Shown: in pieces, positions 50,413 to 58,301 of the stretch | How the letters are laid out: each line of letters opens with the position of its first letter | Position numbering within the stretch: the first letter of the stretch is position 1 | From: Parachlamydiales bacterium | GTDB taxonomy: Bacteria; Chlamydiota; Chlamydiia; Chlamydiales; Rhabdochlamydiaceae | NCBI GenBank assembly: GCA_023265455.1 | Contig: JAHFTQ010000005.1 | Coordinates: 1 to 64,000, forward strand | Direction: 5' to 3' | DNA length: 64,000 nucleotides | Notes under the pieces: model-generated | Seen by the model: only the letters and a program-made list of their open reading frames with translations | Databases searched by the model: none | Told to the model about the DNA's origin: nothing | Translations under genes and position numbers: made by a program

Positions 50413-51107
50413 TTTTTTTCTCTATAAATAGCTTTGGATGGAATAATTCCTTTGATGTTGAGACAGGGATAACATAATGCTTTGGGGCCAATGAACGTCC
50501 CGGGGCTTGTCACCGCATTGCAGCCGATTTGAGCTCCGTCCCCAATGATCGCCCCGAATTTTCTCAAACGAGTCGTTATTTTTTTTCCTTGGAATAAGAT
50601 TGTCACCTCTTTGTGATCGAGGCGGTAATTGGCAAGCTTGACCCCCGCTCCTAAGTTCACATCGTTTCCAATGATGGAATCACCCACATAATTGAAATGA
50701 GCCGCTTGAGCGCGGTTCAAAAGTATAGAGTGCTTAACCTCGGTTGCATGCCCAATCACACACCCCTCTCCTGTGATCACGCCCCCACGGATATAAGCGC
50801 CATGCCGGATCGTATTTTTAGCGCCGATGATGGCAGGACCTTGAATGTACGCTCCTGCTTCAATGACGGTCTCTGGGCCAATCGAGATCAGCTCGGGATG
50901 AATGAGGTGGACTGTTGAAGGAACTTTAACTGCAATTTTTCCCAGCAGCTGCTTCTCTAGATAGCTATCGAGGTGTTGCAATGCCTCCCAGACAAAGGAG
51001 CCCTCGAACAGCTCTTGATGAGCAAAGCCTTCAAGAGAAAAGTAGTGATCTGAAGAAAATTCTAATGCCATGAAACACATACTACTCAACTTGATCTTTT
51101 TCCACAT
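50409..51107 (-). CDS. Left-handed beta-helix (LpxA/GlmU-C-like) acyltransferase family protein
   Basis: Hexapeptide repeats: IIGAKNTIRHGAYIRGGVITGEGCVIGHATEVKHSILLNRAQAAHFNYVGDSIIGNDVNLGAGVKLAN; start uncertain. Confidence 0.85.
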   Translation of the reverse strand: MWKKIKLSSMCFMALEFSSDHYFSLEGFAHQELFEGSFVWEALQHLDSYLEKQLLGKIAVKVPSTVHLIHPELISIGPETVIEAGAYIQGPAIIGAKNTIRHGAYIRGGVITGEGCVIGHATEVKHSILLNRAQAAHFNYVGDSIIGNDVNLGAGVKLANYRLDHKEVTILFQGKKITTRLRKFGAIIGDGAQIGCNAVTSPGTFIGPKALCYPCLNIKGIIPSKAIYREKK

Positions 51108-51160
51108 TACCTCCTTTATAATATAGTTTTTAGATACTGTTTTCTTCTTCCTCTAGTCGT

Positions 51161-51302
51161 GTGGATTTGTTCATAACTGCCATTTTTCACAGGGAAAAGA
51201 GAGTGTTCACAACTTGATCACAGTCCGTTGATGCAAGTTCATAACGACGCTGTGATGTTCACATGAACAGACTTATGCAGAGTTATGAACAGGTTATCGA
51301 AC
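51161..51302. repeat. Cluster of GTTCATAAC/GTTATGAAC-type iteron-like elements
   Basis: GTTCATAAC 51169 and 51237; GTTCACAAC 51205; GTTCACATGAAC 51257; GTTATGAAC 51282; GTTATCGAAC 51293. Confidence 0.6.
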
Positions 51303-51959
51303 GGTCCAATCGATGGGGTCTTTCCCATTTTTTTGCAGAAAAGCGTTCGTTTTGGAGAAATGGCGGCATCCGAAGAAGTTCTCTGCTGAGTAAGGAGAGG
51401 GATGAGCTGCTTGGAAAACAGCGTGATGGGTTCCTAAGACTTTATGGCATTTTTCTTGAGCCGATTTCCCCCAGAGCAAAAAAACGATAGGGTCTGAACG
51501 TTTGACAAGCGCGTCAATAAGGGCATCTGTAAACCGCTCCCACCCTTTGCCCCAGTGAGATTTAGGCTCACCCGCTCTGACTGTCAAGATGGCATTGAGG
51601 AGTAACACCCCTTGCTCTGCCCAGCTGATCAAACATCCATGGGATGGCGTGGGAATTCCCACATCGGCTTGCAACTCTTTGAAAATATTTTTCAAAGAAG
51701 GAGGCGGGGTGACACCCCTGGGAACACTAAAAGAAAGGCCGTGGGCTTGCCCGGGTCCGTGATAGGGATCTTGTCCCACCACGACAGCTTTAACCTTGTC
51801 GTAAGGAGTTTGCAGCAAGGCATTAAAGATTAGCGGATCAGGAGGGTAGATGATTTTTCCTTCCCCCTTTTCTTTTTCAAGGAAACCCTTTAGTTCTTTG
51901 ATATAAGGCTGTTCAATTTCATTTTTTAACTTTTCGTACCAGCTCTTTTCGATTTTCAT
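51294..51959 (-). CDS. ung: Uracil-DNA glycosylase
   Basis: VVVGQDPYHGPGQAHGLSFSVPRGVTPPPSLKNIFKEL, AAHPSPYSA. Confidence 0.98.
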   Translation of the reverse strand: MKIEKSWYEKLKNEIEQPYIKELKGFLEKEKGEGKIIYPPDPLIFNALLQTPYDKVKAVVVGQDPYHGPGQAHGLSFSVPRGVTPPPSLKNIFKELQADVGIPTPSHGCLISWAEQGVLLLNAILTVRAGEPKSHWGKGWERFTDALIDALVKRSDPIVFLLWGKSAQEKCHKVLGTHHAVFQAAHPSPYSAENFFGCRHFSKTNAFLQKNGKDPIDWTVR

Positions 51960-52019
51960 GAGGCCATCCTTGACAGAAACAGGTTAAGATCCTACGATTT
52001 TCATCTTTTAGGGAGTTTT

Positions 52020-52274
52020 ATGAAAGACCTAGCTGAAAATAATCTCATCCGATTTAAAAATATTTCTAAGAAAAAAGATACCATGACCGCAAATTTCAAG
52101 GTCAATGGGATTGGAGGCGGGGTGAACTTTACAGCCTCGATTTCAGTGGATCTTTCTGTCGCAGAACTCCATCCTGGCGATGTTCTCGAAAAGATCATCG
52201 AAGAGTGTGCCCGCGTGGGTGTAAAAGAATTTAAGAAAGCGAACTTTCAGTTCGAAGGACTTTCCAGCATTTAA
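52020..52274 (+). CDS. Small conserved hypothetical protein
   Basis: 84 aa ORF with AGGGAG SD-like upstream. Confidence 0.55.
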   Translation: MKDLAENNLIRFKNISKKKDTMTANFKVNGIGGGVNFTASISVDLSVAELHPGDVLEKIIEECARVGVKEFKKANFQFEGLSSI

Positions 52275-52281
52275 TCTCGAT

Positions 52282-52356
52282 CTGGGTGTAGCGCAGCTTG
52301 GCTAGCGCACTTGCATGGGGTGCAAGGGGTCGGTGGTTCAAATCCACTCATCCAGA
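52282..52356 (+). tRNA. tRNA-Pro(GGG)
   Basis: Cloverleaf: acceptor CTGGGTG/CATCCAG, anticodon stem CTTGC-ATGGGGT-GCAAG (anticodon GGG), T-arm GTGGTTCAAATCCAC. Confidence 0.93.
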
Positions 52357-52362
52357 TTTTTT
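52313..52362. repeat. attL-like 50 bp direct repeat (3' half of tRNA-Pro)
   Basis: Identical to 53880-53929. Confidence 0.97.
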
Positions 52363-53707
52363 ATCTAAGAATAAATTTTTTCTGAGGATCAAAGGCATGG
52401 GTGGATATTTCAACGATAAGGCCCTCTTGGGCCATTTTTTTCAATCGAACTCTTGCTGCGCGGTCTGAAATCTCCCAAAAAATTGCAGCCTCTTTTGTGG
52501 TGATTTCCTTTTGCTTTAAAATCAAATCCATTAGGCTTTTTTTCCACCCACGGACAACAAGCGCTGCTTCTCTATGATTAAAAAGGGTGACGCGAAAAAA
52601 GTGGCCTAATTCTTCGAATCGCGGCAGGGCTATCCCCATTTTTTGACATTGTGAAATCATTCGTTTCAAGCCCGACCCCCACAACTCGATTAAATCTAAT
52701 TCTCGAAAGCAGCGACCGATAACCCTGTTTCTCAATTGAGAGACTCCTTGTAGGGCATCTTGCAAATTAAGACCGAAAGGCAGGGCTCCTGGGTTGGTGA
52801 TCTCGATTCGATCATCGAAAATGGCGACTTGAGCCTGGCTTCCAGAGGCACTATAATCCGTATGGATCAAAGCATTTGTGACAGCTTCTTTCACTACAAC
52901 GGGGGGATATTCTGCGGTGTTCTTCCGAATAGATGGCCCAATCTCCGCGCTCAATCTGGTGTTCCGGTGGATAAAAGATGTGATTTTTTCTAGAGCCAGT
53001 GGGAGGTAGTCATCGATATCTTGGTGATCTAAAACCTCGTCTCTAGTTGTCCCCGAAAAGCGCACGCAACGAACTATCGCATTGGGAAAAATTTCTTTTC
53101 GATTTTTTCCAAATAATAGGATAGCTCCTTTGCTTGGAACTGATTTAGATTGTTTTTTTAGATATAAATGGAGAGAAAGGGCTGTAGATTCTTCAAATTT
53201 CTTGCCTGTTTTTTTAAAGCATGCCTTGATCGCTTCAAGGTCAAGGTCTTGGATTGAGCAGTTTGTGATTGGCATCTCATCGAAACATTCATTTTCGCCT
53301 AACCTTTGTAACTCGGCTAATATTGCTGCATCAGCCAATCGATTTGTAGATCCTAAGCGAATATAGGTGCCTTTTTTTAATCCTTTGGCTTTAGCGTAAT
53401 AGGGACCGACGCTATGTGGAACCTGAACGAGCAAAAATTCTTTGTTTCTCCAGGAAACTACATGAATATCTGGATTGAAAAGAGGCGTTATAGAATCTGC
53501 AATGGCATTTGCTAACCTCATCTCTTCTTTAACAGGATCTTGCAATCCAATAACCTCTTTTGTTTTATCCCTAACTCCAATGAGAATTTTTCCGCCTGCA
53601 GTATTCGCAAAAGCGATGATTGTATGGATAATCCTGTCTAAATTCTTGCTGTTTTCTTTAAACTCTAAGGTTTTCCCTTCTTCTTGCTGGAGCAGTTCTT
53701 CTATCAT
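52361..53707 (-). CDS. AlbA_2 (Schlafen-like) domain protein with RecG-like/HATPase_c_4 C-terminus and wHTH
   Basis: LEFKENSKNLDRIIHTIIAFANTAGGKILIGVRDKTKEVIGL; VVVKEAVTNALIHTDYSASGSQAQVAIFDDRIEITNPGALPFGLN; C-term wHTH. Confidence 0.9.
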   Translation of the reverse strand: MIEELLQQEEGKTLEFKENSKNLDRIIHTIIAFANTAGGKILIGVRDKTKEVIGLQDPVKEEMRLANAIADSITPLFNPDIHVVSWRNKEFLLVQVPHSVGPYYAKAKGLKKGTYIRLGSTNRLADAAILAELQRLGENECFDEMPITNCSIQDLDLEAIKACFKKTGKKFEESTALSLHLYLKKQSKSVPSKGAILLFGKNRKEIFPNAIVRCVRFSGTTRDEVLDHQDIDDYLPLALEKITSFIHRNTRLSAEIGPSIRKNTAEYPPVVVKEAVTNALIHTDYSASGSQAQVAIFDDRIEITNPGALPFGLNLQDALQGVSQLRNRVIGRCFRELDLIELWGSGLKRMISQCQKMGIALPRFEELGHFFRVTLFNHREAALVVRGWKKSLMDLILKQKEITTKEAAIFWEISDRAARVRLKKMAQEGLIVEISTHAFDPQKKFILR

Positions 53708-53727
53708 GGCATTCTCTCAAAATAAGT

Positions 53728-53775
53728 ACCCGGAAGATAACCCGGAAGAGACTAGGAAGTCAAGAACTTCCGGGT
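53728..53775. promoter_or_regulatory. Operator-like ACCCGGAAG repeats upstream of AlbA_2 gene
   Basis: ACCCGGAAG at 53728 and 53740 in direct orientation; CTTCCGGGT inverted at 53767. Confidence 0.6.
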
Positions 53776-53879
53776 TTCCTTGTTGGTTCCCGAGCTAACC
53801 GCTCATCTATAAAGATAAAATTAACTCAACTCTATAAATTAGAGATAGTTACATATAATTTTAGCATGGGTCCAAGCTG

Positions 53880-53929
53880 GCATGGGGTGCAAGGGGTCGG
53901 TGGTTCAAATCCACTCATCCAGATTTTTT
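53880..53929. repeat. attR-like 50 bp direct repeat (truncated tRNA-Pro 3' half)
   Basis: GCATGGGGTGCAAGGGGTCGGTGGTTCAAATCCACTCATCCAGATTTTTT identical to 52313-52362. Confidence 0.97.
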
Positions 53930-53931
53930 TC

Positions 53932-54510
53932 TCAATCTACCGCAATATAGACTTTGACCTCGGGATTTGTCTGAGGATTAAAGTCAGCTCTATAGACCTC
54001 AAAATCGCTTGTGTATGAGCGAGAGAGACCAGATTTCCAAATCGCTTGCCAGGCTGCAATTAATCCTTGAGGAAACGCGCCTTCTGTTGTAAAAACTGCA
54101 TATTTTGACTCAGGAATGATTTTCCCGACCAAGCCTGCAGGCACATTGTCTAAACTGGAAACCTCGCATCCCAGAATCCATGAATAAGGCCCTGTGAAAT
54201 CTCCTTCATAATCGGTATACAGAGCATAAATGGTGCCATTTATCTTATTGGGGATCTTTGCAAGAATGTTTTCGTTAAAAAATCTTTCTTTGTGAGCTGG
54301 CATTGCCATAGAACACTCCTGATTGTTTGTCCTCAGCTCAAGTCCAATAAAGAATTTTTTATCTTGTTTTTCGATTGTATAAGTCATTCCTGATCCTTTT
54401 TGTTGTTCCATGACAGAGGGAGTTATATCTGTTTTTCCAATTTCCGCCTGGAGGGCTACTGTGGTTAAAGCGGCTGGCAGCAAAAATAGAGCTCGGATCA
54501 TTGATTTCAT
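53932..54510 (-). CDS. Secreted/periplasmic GyrI-like (AraC effector-binding domain) protein
   Basis: Signal peptide; KFFIGLELRTNN...YALYTDYEGDFTGPYSWILGCEV...KYAVFTTEG...IWKSGLSRSYTSDFEVYRADFN. Confidence 0.8.
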   Translation of the reverse strand: MKSMIRALFLLPAALTTVALQAEIGKTDITPSVMEQQKGSGMTYTIEKQDKKFFIGLELRTNNQECSMAMPAHKERFFNENILAKIPNKINGTIYALYTDYEGDFTGPYSWILGCEVSSLDNVPAGLVGKIIPESKYAVFTTEGAFPQGLIAAWQAIWKSGLSRSYTSDFEVYRADFNPQTNPEVKVYIAVD

Positions 54511-54564
54511 GGTAACACCCTGGGGTTTTGTTAATTAAGGCATTTTATAAGAGTAATTTTTTGG

Positions 54565-54613
54565 TGGCAATCAAAAACATGGGCAGCGAGTCGCTTACAT
54601 TTTGTAAGCGACT
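54565..54613 (-). promoter_or_regulatory. Dyad AGTCGCTTACA-TTT-TGTAAGCGACT plus sigma70-like promoter for GyrI-like gene
   Basis: Perfect 11 bp dyad 54589-54613; minus strand TTGCCA (54565-54570) 17 bp from TAAAAT. Confidence 0.6.
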
Positions 54614-54619
54614 GAAGTT

Positions 54620-54900
54620 GGGGGCTTCTGAGGACAAAAAATGGCTTTCGAGCACAATCAAAATGTAGGTTGTCTGCCTATGCATTTTACTGTGCAGGAC
54701 TATGCACAAAAAAACTGCACAGCTTGTACAAGCTACTTATGCTCATCCTCTTCTGCTTATTATTGGGTTGCCACCGTCGGCAAAGCAATGGCTTGGATCG
54801 TTTTCACGGCTGTTTGCAAAAATTTATGGCTTTTTGTCGATATTTCTTTGATTTGGGAGATTTTTTCTCCTAATTTTGATAAATCTACCCATTTTTGGGT
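54620..54900 (-). pseudogene. Decayed dinD-like remnant
   Basis: Minus-strand fragments KAINFCKQ and NDPSHCFA.GG in different frames match KAIESCKQSGNDPSHHFAGAG of the intact dinD homologue at 56319-57203. Confidence 0.65.
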
Positions 54901-54925
54901 AAAATTTAGTCAGGGTTATCGCAAT

Positions 54926-55756
54926 CTATTTGCTCCCTAAAACTTGGAGAATGAAGGTCTGATAGTGGATAACTCCGCCATTGGTCATACCTGCAATAGA
55001 GAAGATCCTATCTACAACTTCTTCGACAAATTCTTGTTGGAGATCTTGTGGGAGATGACGAATAAAATTAAGGAGTGGTTTTGCAAAATCGATTAAAGCT
55101 TGCCGATTGGAGAAAACAGTATCATTCCAAGATTCGATAACCTGAATTTGTTGAAACCCAGCTCTTTCCAGAAGAGCGAGATACTCTGGCTTTGTAAAGA
55201 AAACGCGTTGCTTGACGTACGAGGGGAAATGAGAAGTCCATTTTTCTGTATGGACAAGAAGATCGGCGATATCAGTCACATTCATTAGGCCTTTGCCATA
55301 AGTTTGAATGCAAATTTTTCCCCCGGGAACAAGGGCTCGATGAATCGCTTTCAAAGCTTTCTCTTGATCTACTACCCAGTGAAGAGTTGAAAAAGAGACA
55401 ATCCGGTCGAATTGGTTCTCAAAGGAAATTTCTGCTGCATTTTGCTGTTGGAAAGCAAGATTAGGATAGTCAGTCTGGGGATAATGGGAGGATGCAAAAT
55501 CGATCATCGATTGAGAAATGTCAACACCTAGAACAAAACCTTTAGATGTTTTCTTAGAAAGAAGAGCGGTAATTTTCCCATCACCGCAACCAATATCGAG
55601 AACGTTCTCGGATTCTATCCATGGAATCAGATCAACGGTCTCCATGGCGACTCTCCATTGCAACGTAGAATTGTTATGGTAGGTTTTGGCATCTTCAATT
55701 CCGCTTGCTAAAAGCAGGAGAGGGCTAAGGAATAAAAAAACGAACATCCATTTCAT
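54926..55756 (-). CDS. SAM-dependent methyltransferase with N-terminal signal/anchor
   Basis: VLDIGCGDGKITALLSKKT, FDRIVSFSTLHWV, PGGKICIQTYG. Confidence 0.85.
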   Translation of the reverse strand: MKWMFVFLFLSPLLLLASGIEDAKTYHNNSTLQWRVAMETVDLIPWIESENVLDIGCGDGKITALLSKKTSKGFVLGVDISQSMIDFASSHYPQTDYPNLAFQQQNAAEISFENQFDRIVSFSTLHWVVDQEKALKAIHRALVPGGKICIQTYGKGLMNVTDIADLLVHTEKWTSHFPSYVKQRVFFTKPEYLALLERAGFQQIQVIESWNDTVFSNRQALIDFAKPLLNFIRHLPQDLQQEFVEEVVDRIFSIAGMTNGGVIHYQTFILQVLGSK

Positions 55757-55775
55757 AGGGACTCCAAAATTTTTG

Positions 55776-56306
55776 TTACTCCATGGCTGCTTTCATTTTG
55801 GCAACAGCTTGCTCCATTTCAGCAGGGGGAATAGGTTTTTGCAGATTAACAATGAACATTTTAAAAATGAACTTAAGAGTGGAGTCATCGCCTGTTTTGC
55901 GGGGAATGTAATGAAAATGGACATGAGGAACTGTTTGCCCAACTTCTCGACCGTTTTTCTGCATTAAAAGATAAGCAGAGGTTCCAAAGGCCTTTTCCGC
56001 TGCTTGATTGACTTTCTTAATGACTCGGCAGATCTGGGTAGCCTCTGCATCGGATAACAGCTCAAAGCGCTCGACATGCCTTTTGGGGATCACAAGGCAG
56101 TGCCCGGGCATGATAGGTTTGTAAGTATAAAGGGCTAAGACGAGATCGTCTTCGTAGAATTTTTGATACTCGAGCACAGAGGTGTTGCAAAAAGGGCACT
56201 CTTTTCCAAAGAAGTTATTCTGACTCTTATTCGAAGACAAAAAATAAATCCCGGCCGCCAAGCCGATGGTACCAGCAAGAAGATAGATAAATTTTTTACG
56301 CAGCAT
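55776..56306 (-). CDS. HIT-family protein with N-terminal membrane anchor
   Basis: CPFCNTSVLEYQKFYEDD...PIMPGHCLVIPKRHVERF...GQTVPHVHFHYIPR. Confidence 0.92.
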   Translation of the reverse strand: MLRKKFIYLLAGTIGLAAGIYFLSSNKSQNNFFGKECPFCNTSVLEYQKFYEDDLVLALYTYKPIMPGHCLVIPKRHVERFELLSDAEATQICRVIKKVNQAAEKAFGTSAYLLMQKNGREVGQTVPHVHFHYIPRKTGDDSTLKFIFKMFIVNLQKPIPPAEMEQAVAKMKAAME

Positions 56307-56318
56307 TTGCTTCTCTTT

Positions 56319-57203
56319 TCACAGCGATGTACCCGGATTATGAGGTAACAACCCAGAATCTTTATCGTCTAGAAGTAGTCTTGGTTTGTTGGTTTTAAGA
56401 CGTTTTTCTACTTTTTTGATATGTTCAGCGGGAGGAATATTTTCAGGTGGAGTGCCTCCGATTTTAGAAATAGCTGCTCGAACCTCTTTGCCGACTGTTT
56501 CATGAGCCACAATTGCATCCCTTTGATTCTTGATGCCTTCGCGCTTGAGTTTTTCTCGGGTTTGCGTCATTCGAAACTGATTGGCTGCAAGCTCCGTTCT
56601 ATCCATGCGATCCATCAGCTGTTCCTTAGGGTCAATCCCTTTACGAGCTTTGATTGCGTCGGACCCAAGCCCTCCATAAAGGCCCTTGTAACCTGCGTCA
56701 TGGAAGATTCCGAACATTTTATTTTGAACACCGGCGTCGCGAGCTGCTCCGGAAAGGGCTTTGAAGTCTTGAGAGGCTTGTTTGCGCAACTCTAAGCGTT
56801 CAAGATCAGCAATGGCTGCATCGGTAAGCTCTTGGCGCCTTGTTTGAATTGCAAAGTACTTCTGAGCATGAGCAATTTCGGGTTTTCTAGGGTCTCCATT
56901 TTGAGCAATGAGATAACAGGCAAAACGCGAAAGATGATAATCTTCAACGGTTTGGGTGGCCCCTTTCCCAAGGCTGATCTGTTTGCCGGCGCCGGCAAAG
57001 TGATGGCTTGGGTCGTTCCCCGACTGTTTACAAGATTCTATGGCTTTTTCAACTGCATTCTCAAATCGTCGCCATTGGGAATAGCCGAGGCAGGGCTGCA
57101 AATTTCTAGCGCTCCAATACTCAATCCCATGCTGATTGAGCTTTTTTAAATCTTCAAATGACAGTTTGCTAGAAATCAGGCCGTTATCATCATTTTTTTC
57201 CAT
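56319..57203 (-). CDS. dinD: DNA damage-inducible protein D-like
   Basis: LKKLNQHGIEYWSARNLQPCLGYSQWRRFENAVEKAIESCKQSG, HLSRFACYLIAQNGDPRKPEIAHAQKYFAIQTRRQEL. Confidence 0.9.
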   Translation of the reverse strand: MEKNDDNGLISSKLSFEDLKKLNQHGIEYWSARNLQPCLGYSQWRRFENAVEKAIESCKQSGNDPSHHFAGAGKQISLGKGATQTVEDYHLSRFACYLIAQNGDPRKPEIAHAQKYFAIQTRRQELTDAAIADLERLELRKQASQDFKALSGAARDAGVQNKMFGIFHDAGYKGLYGGLGSDAIKARKGIDPKEQLMDRMDRTELAANQFRMTQTREKLKREGIKNQRDAIVAHETVGKEVRAAISKIGGTPPENIPPAEHIKKVEKRLKTNKPRLLLDDKDSGLLPHNPGTSL

Positions 57204-57257
57204 GGAAACCCTCGAGAATTTGTAAAATGCAATGGAGTATATTGAAAAAAAAGATTT

Positions 57258-57307
57258 TGAACAACTTTCTCGGTTAGCGCCCAGTCGGTTACATTTTGTA
57301 ACCGACT
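57258..57307 (-). promoter_or_regulatory. Dyad CAGTCGGTTACA-TTT-TGTAACCGACTG plus sigma70-like promoter for dinD
   Basis: Perfect 12 bp dyad 57281-57307; minus strand TTGTTC - 17 bp - TATACT. Confidence 0.6.
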
Positions 57308-57382
57308 GGAATATCAGTAAAGCCGCTGTACATCCAAAAGAAATTGTTTAAAATTCTTTTCCCGTTATACTTCGTCAAATTC

Positions 57383-58261
57383 ATGAACTATTCAAAAGAA
57401 GAGATTAGAAAAGCGGCTCGAGCGCTTTCCGAAAGGTATCGCCAAGGGACTCCTCCTTTTTTAAGATCCCCTATCGATCGTCATGCTTATTTATTGACGC
57501 GGTTTCCTGCGACAGCAGCTGCTCTGAAGAGAGTTTTTCAAGAAATTCGCACTTTCCCTATTCAGTCGATGCTCGATATTGGCGCAGGGCCTGGAACCTC
57601 GTGGGAAGCCGCTAGTGAAACCTGGAGCAGTTTAAAACGGGCGACACTGGTGGAGCGAGATGCCGATTTTGTGGAGATCGGAAGATCAATGACACCGGCA
57701 GATAGCGTTGCTTGGGTATGTCGGGAGGCTTCAGCTCTCAAAGGAATGGAGAGGCACGATCTGGTTCTTTTTTCTTACTCTTGGGGAGAGATTGGAGATC
57801 TTGCAGTGCTTGAGCAAGCGTGGCAACTGGCGGGGCAGTTTTTGGTTGTTGTTGAGCCCGGAACGCCGCTTGGTTTTACAAGGATGCTCAAAGCGCGGGA
57901 TTTTTGTACTCAGCAAGGCGGCATCGTCTATGCTCCTTGTCCTCATAGTCACGCTTGCCCTTGGGAAAAAAGCTCTGACTGGTGCCATTTTGGTGTCCGT
58001 CTTCAACGGAGTTTTGAGCACCGTCATGCGAAAGAGGCAGCTTTAGGCTACGAAGACGAAAAGTTTTCATACGTGATTCTCAGTAAGCAAGAGAAGCCTT
58101 CGCCTGGTAGCCGACTCCTGAGAGACCCGATCAGGCGAAAAGGACATACGCTGTTGACACTTTGTACAGAGCAAGGGATTGAAAAAATCACTCTCACAAA
58201 AAGCCACAAAGAACAGTATAAGAAAGCCAATAAGATGAACTGGGGAGATCGTTTTTTGTAA
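57383..58261 (+). CDS. Rsm22-like ribosomal small-subunit methyltransferase family protein
   Basis: MLDIGAGPGTSWEAA, VVVEPGTPLGFTRMLKARDFC, YAPCPHSHACPW, SDWCHFGVRLQRSFEHRHAK. Confidence 0.88.
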   Translation: MNYSKEEIRKAARALSERYRQGTPPFLRSPIDRHAYLLTRFPATAAALKRVFQEIRTFPIQSMLDIGAGPGTSWEAASETWSSLKRATLVERDADFVEIGRSMTPADSVAWVCREASALKGMERHDLVLFSYSWGEIGDLAVLEQAWQLAGQFLVVVEPGTPLGFTRMLKARDFCTQQGGIVYAPCPHSHACPWEKSSDWCHFGVRLQRSFEHRHAKEAALGYEDEKFSYVILSKQEKPSPGSRLLRDPIRRKGHTLLTLCTEQGIEKITLTKSHKEQYKKANKMNWGDRFL

Positions 58262-58301
58262 GAGCCTTTCTTTTTTGCAACCAGTCGGCTATTCTTAAGA
58301 T

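Noticed and set aside
51263-51490. 75 aa + strand ORF with good-looking start
   Set aside because: Antisense to ung and overlaps the iteron-like cluster; no similarity evident.
54641-54940. + strand 99 aa and 67 aa ORFs
   Set aside because: They are antisense to the decayed dinD remnant and show no domain.
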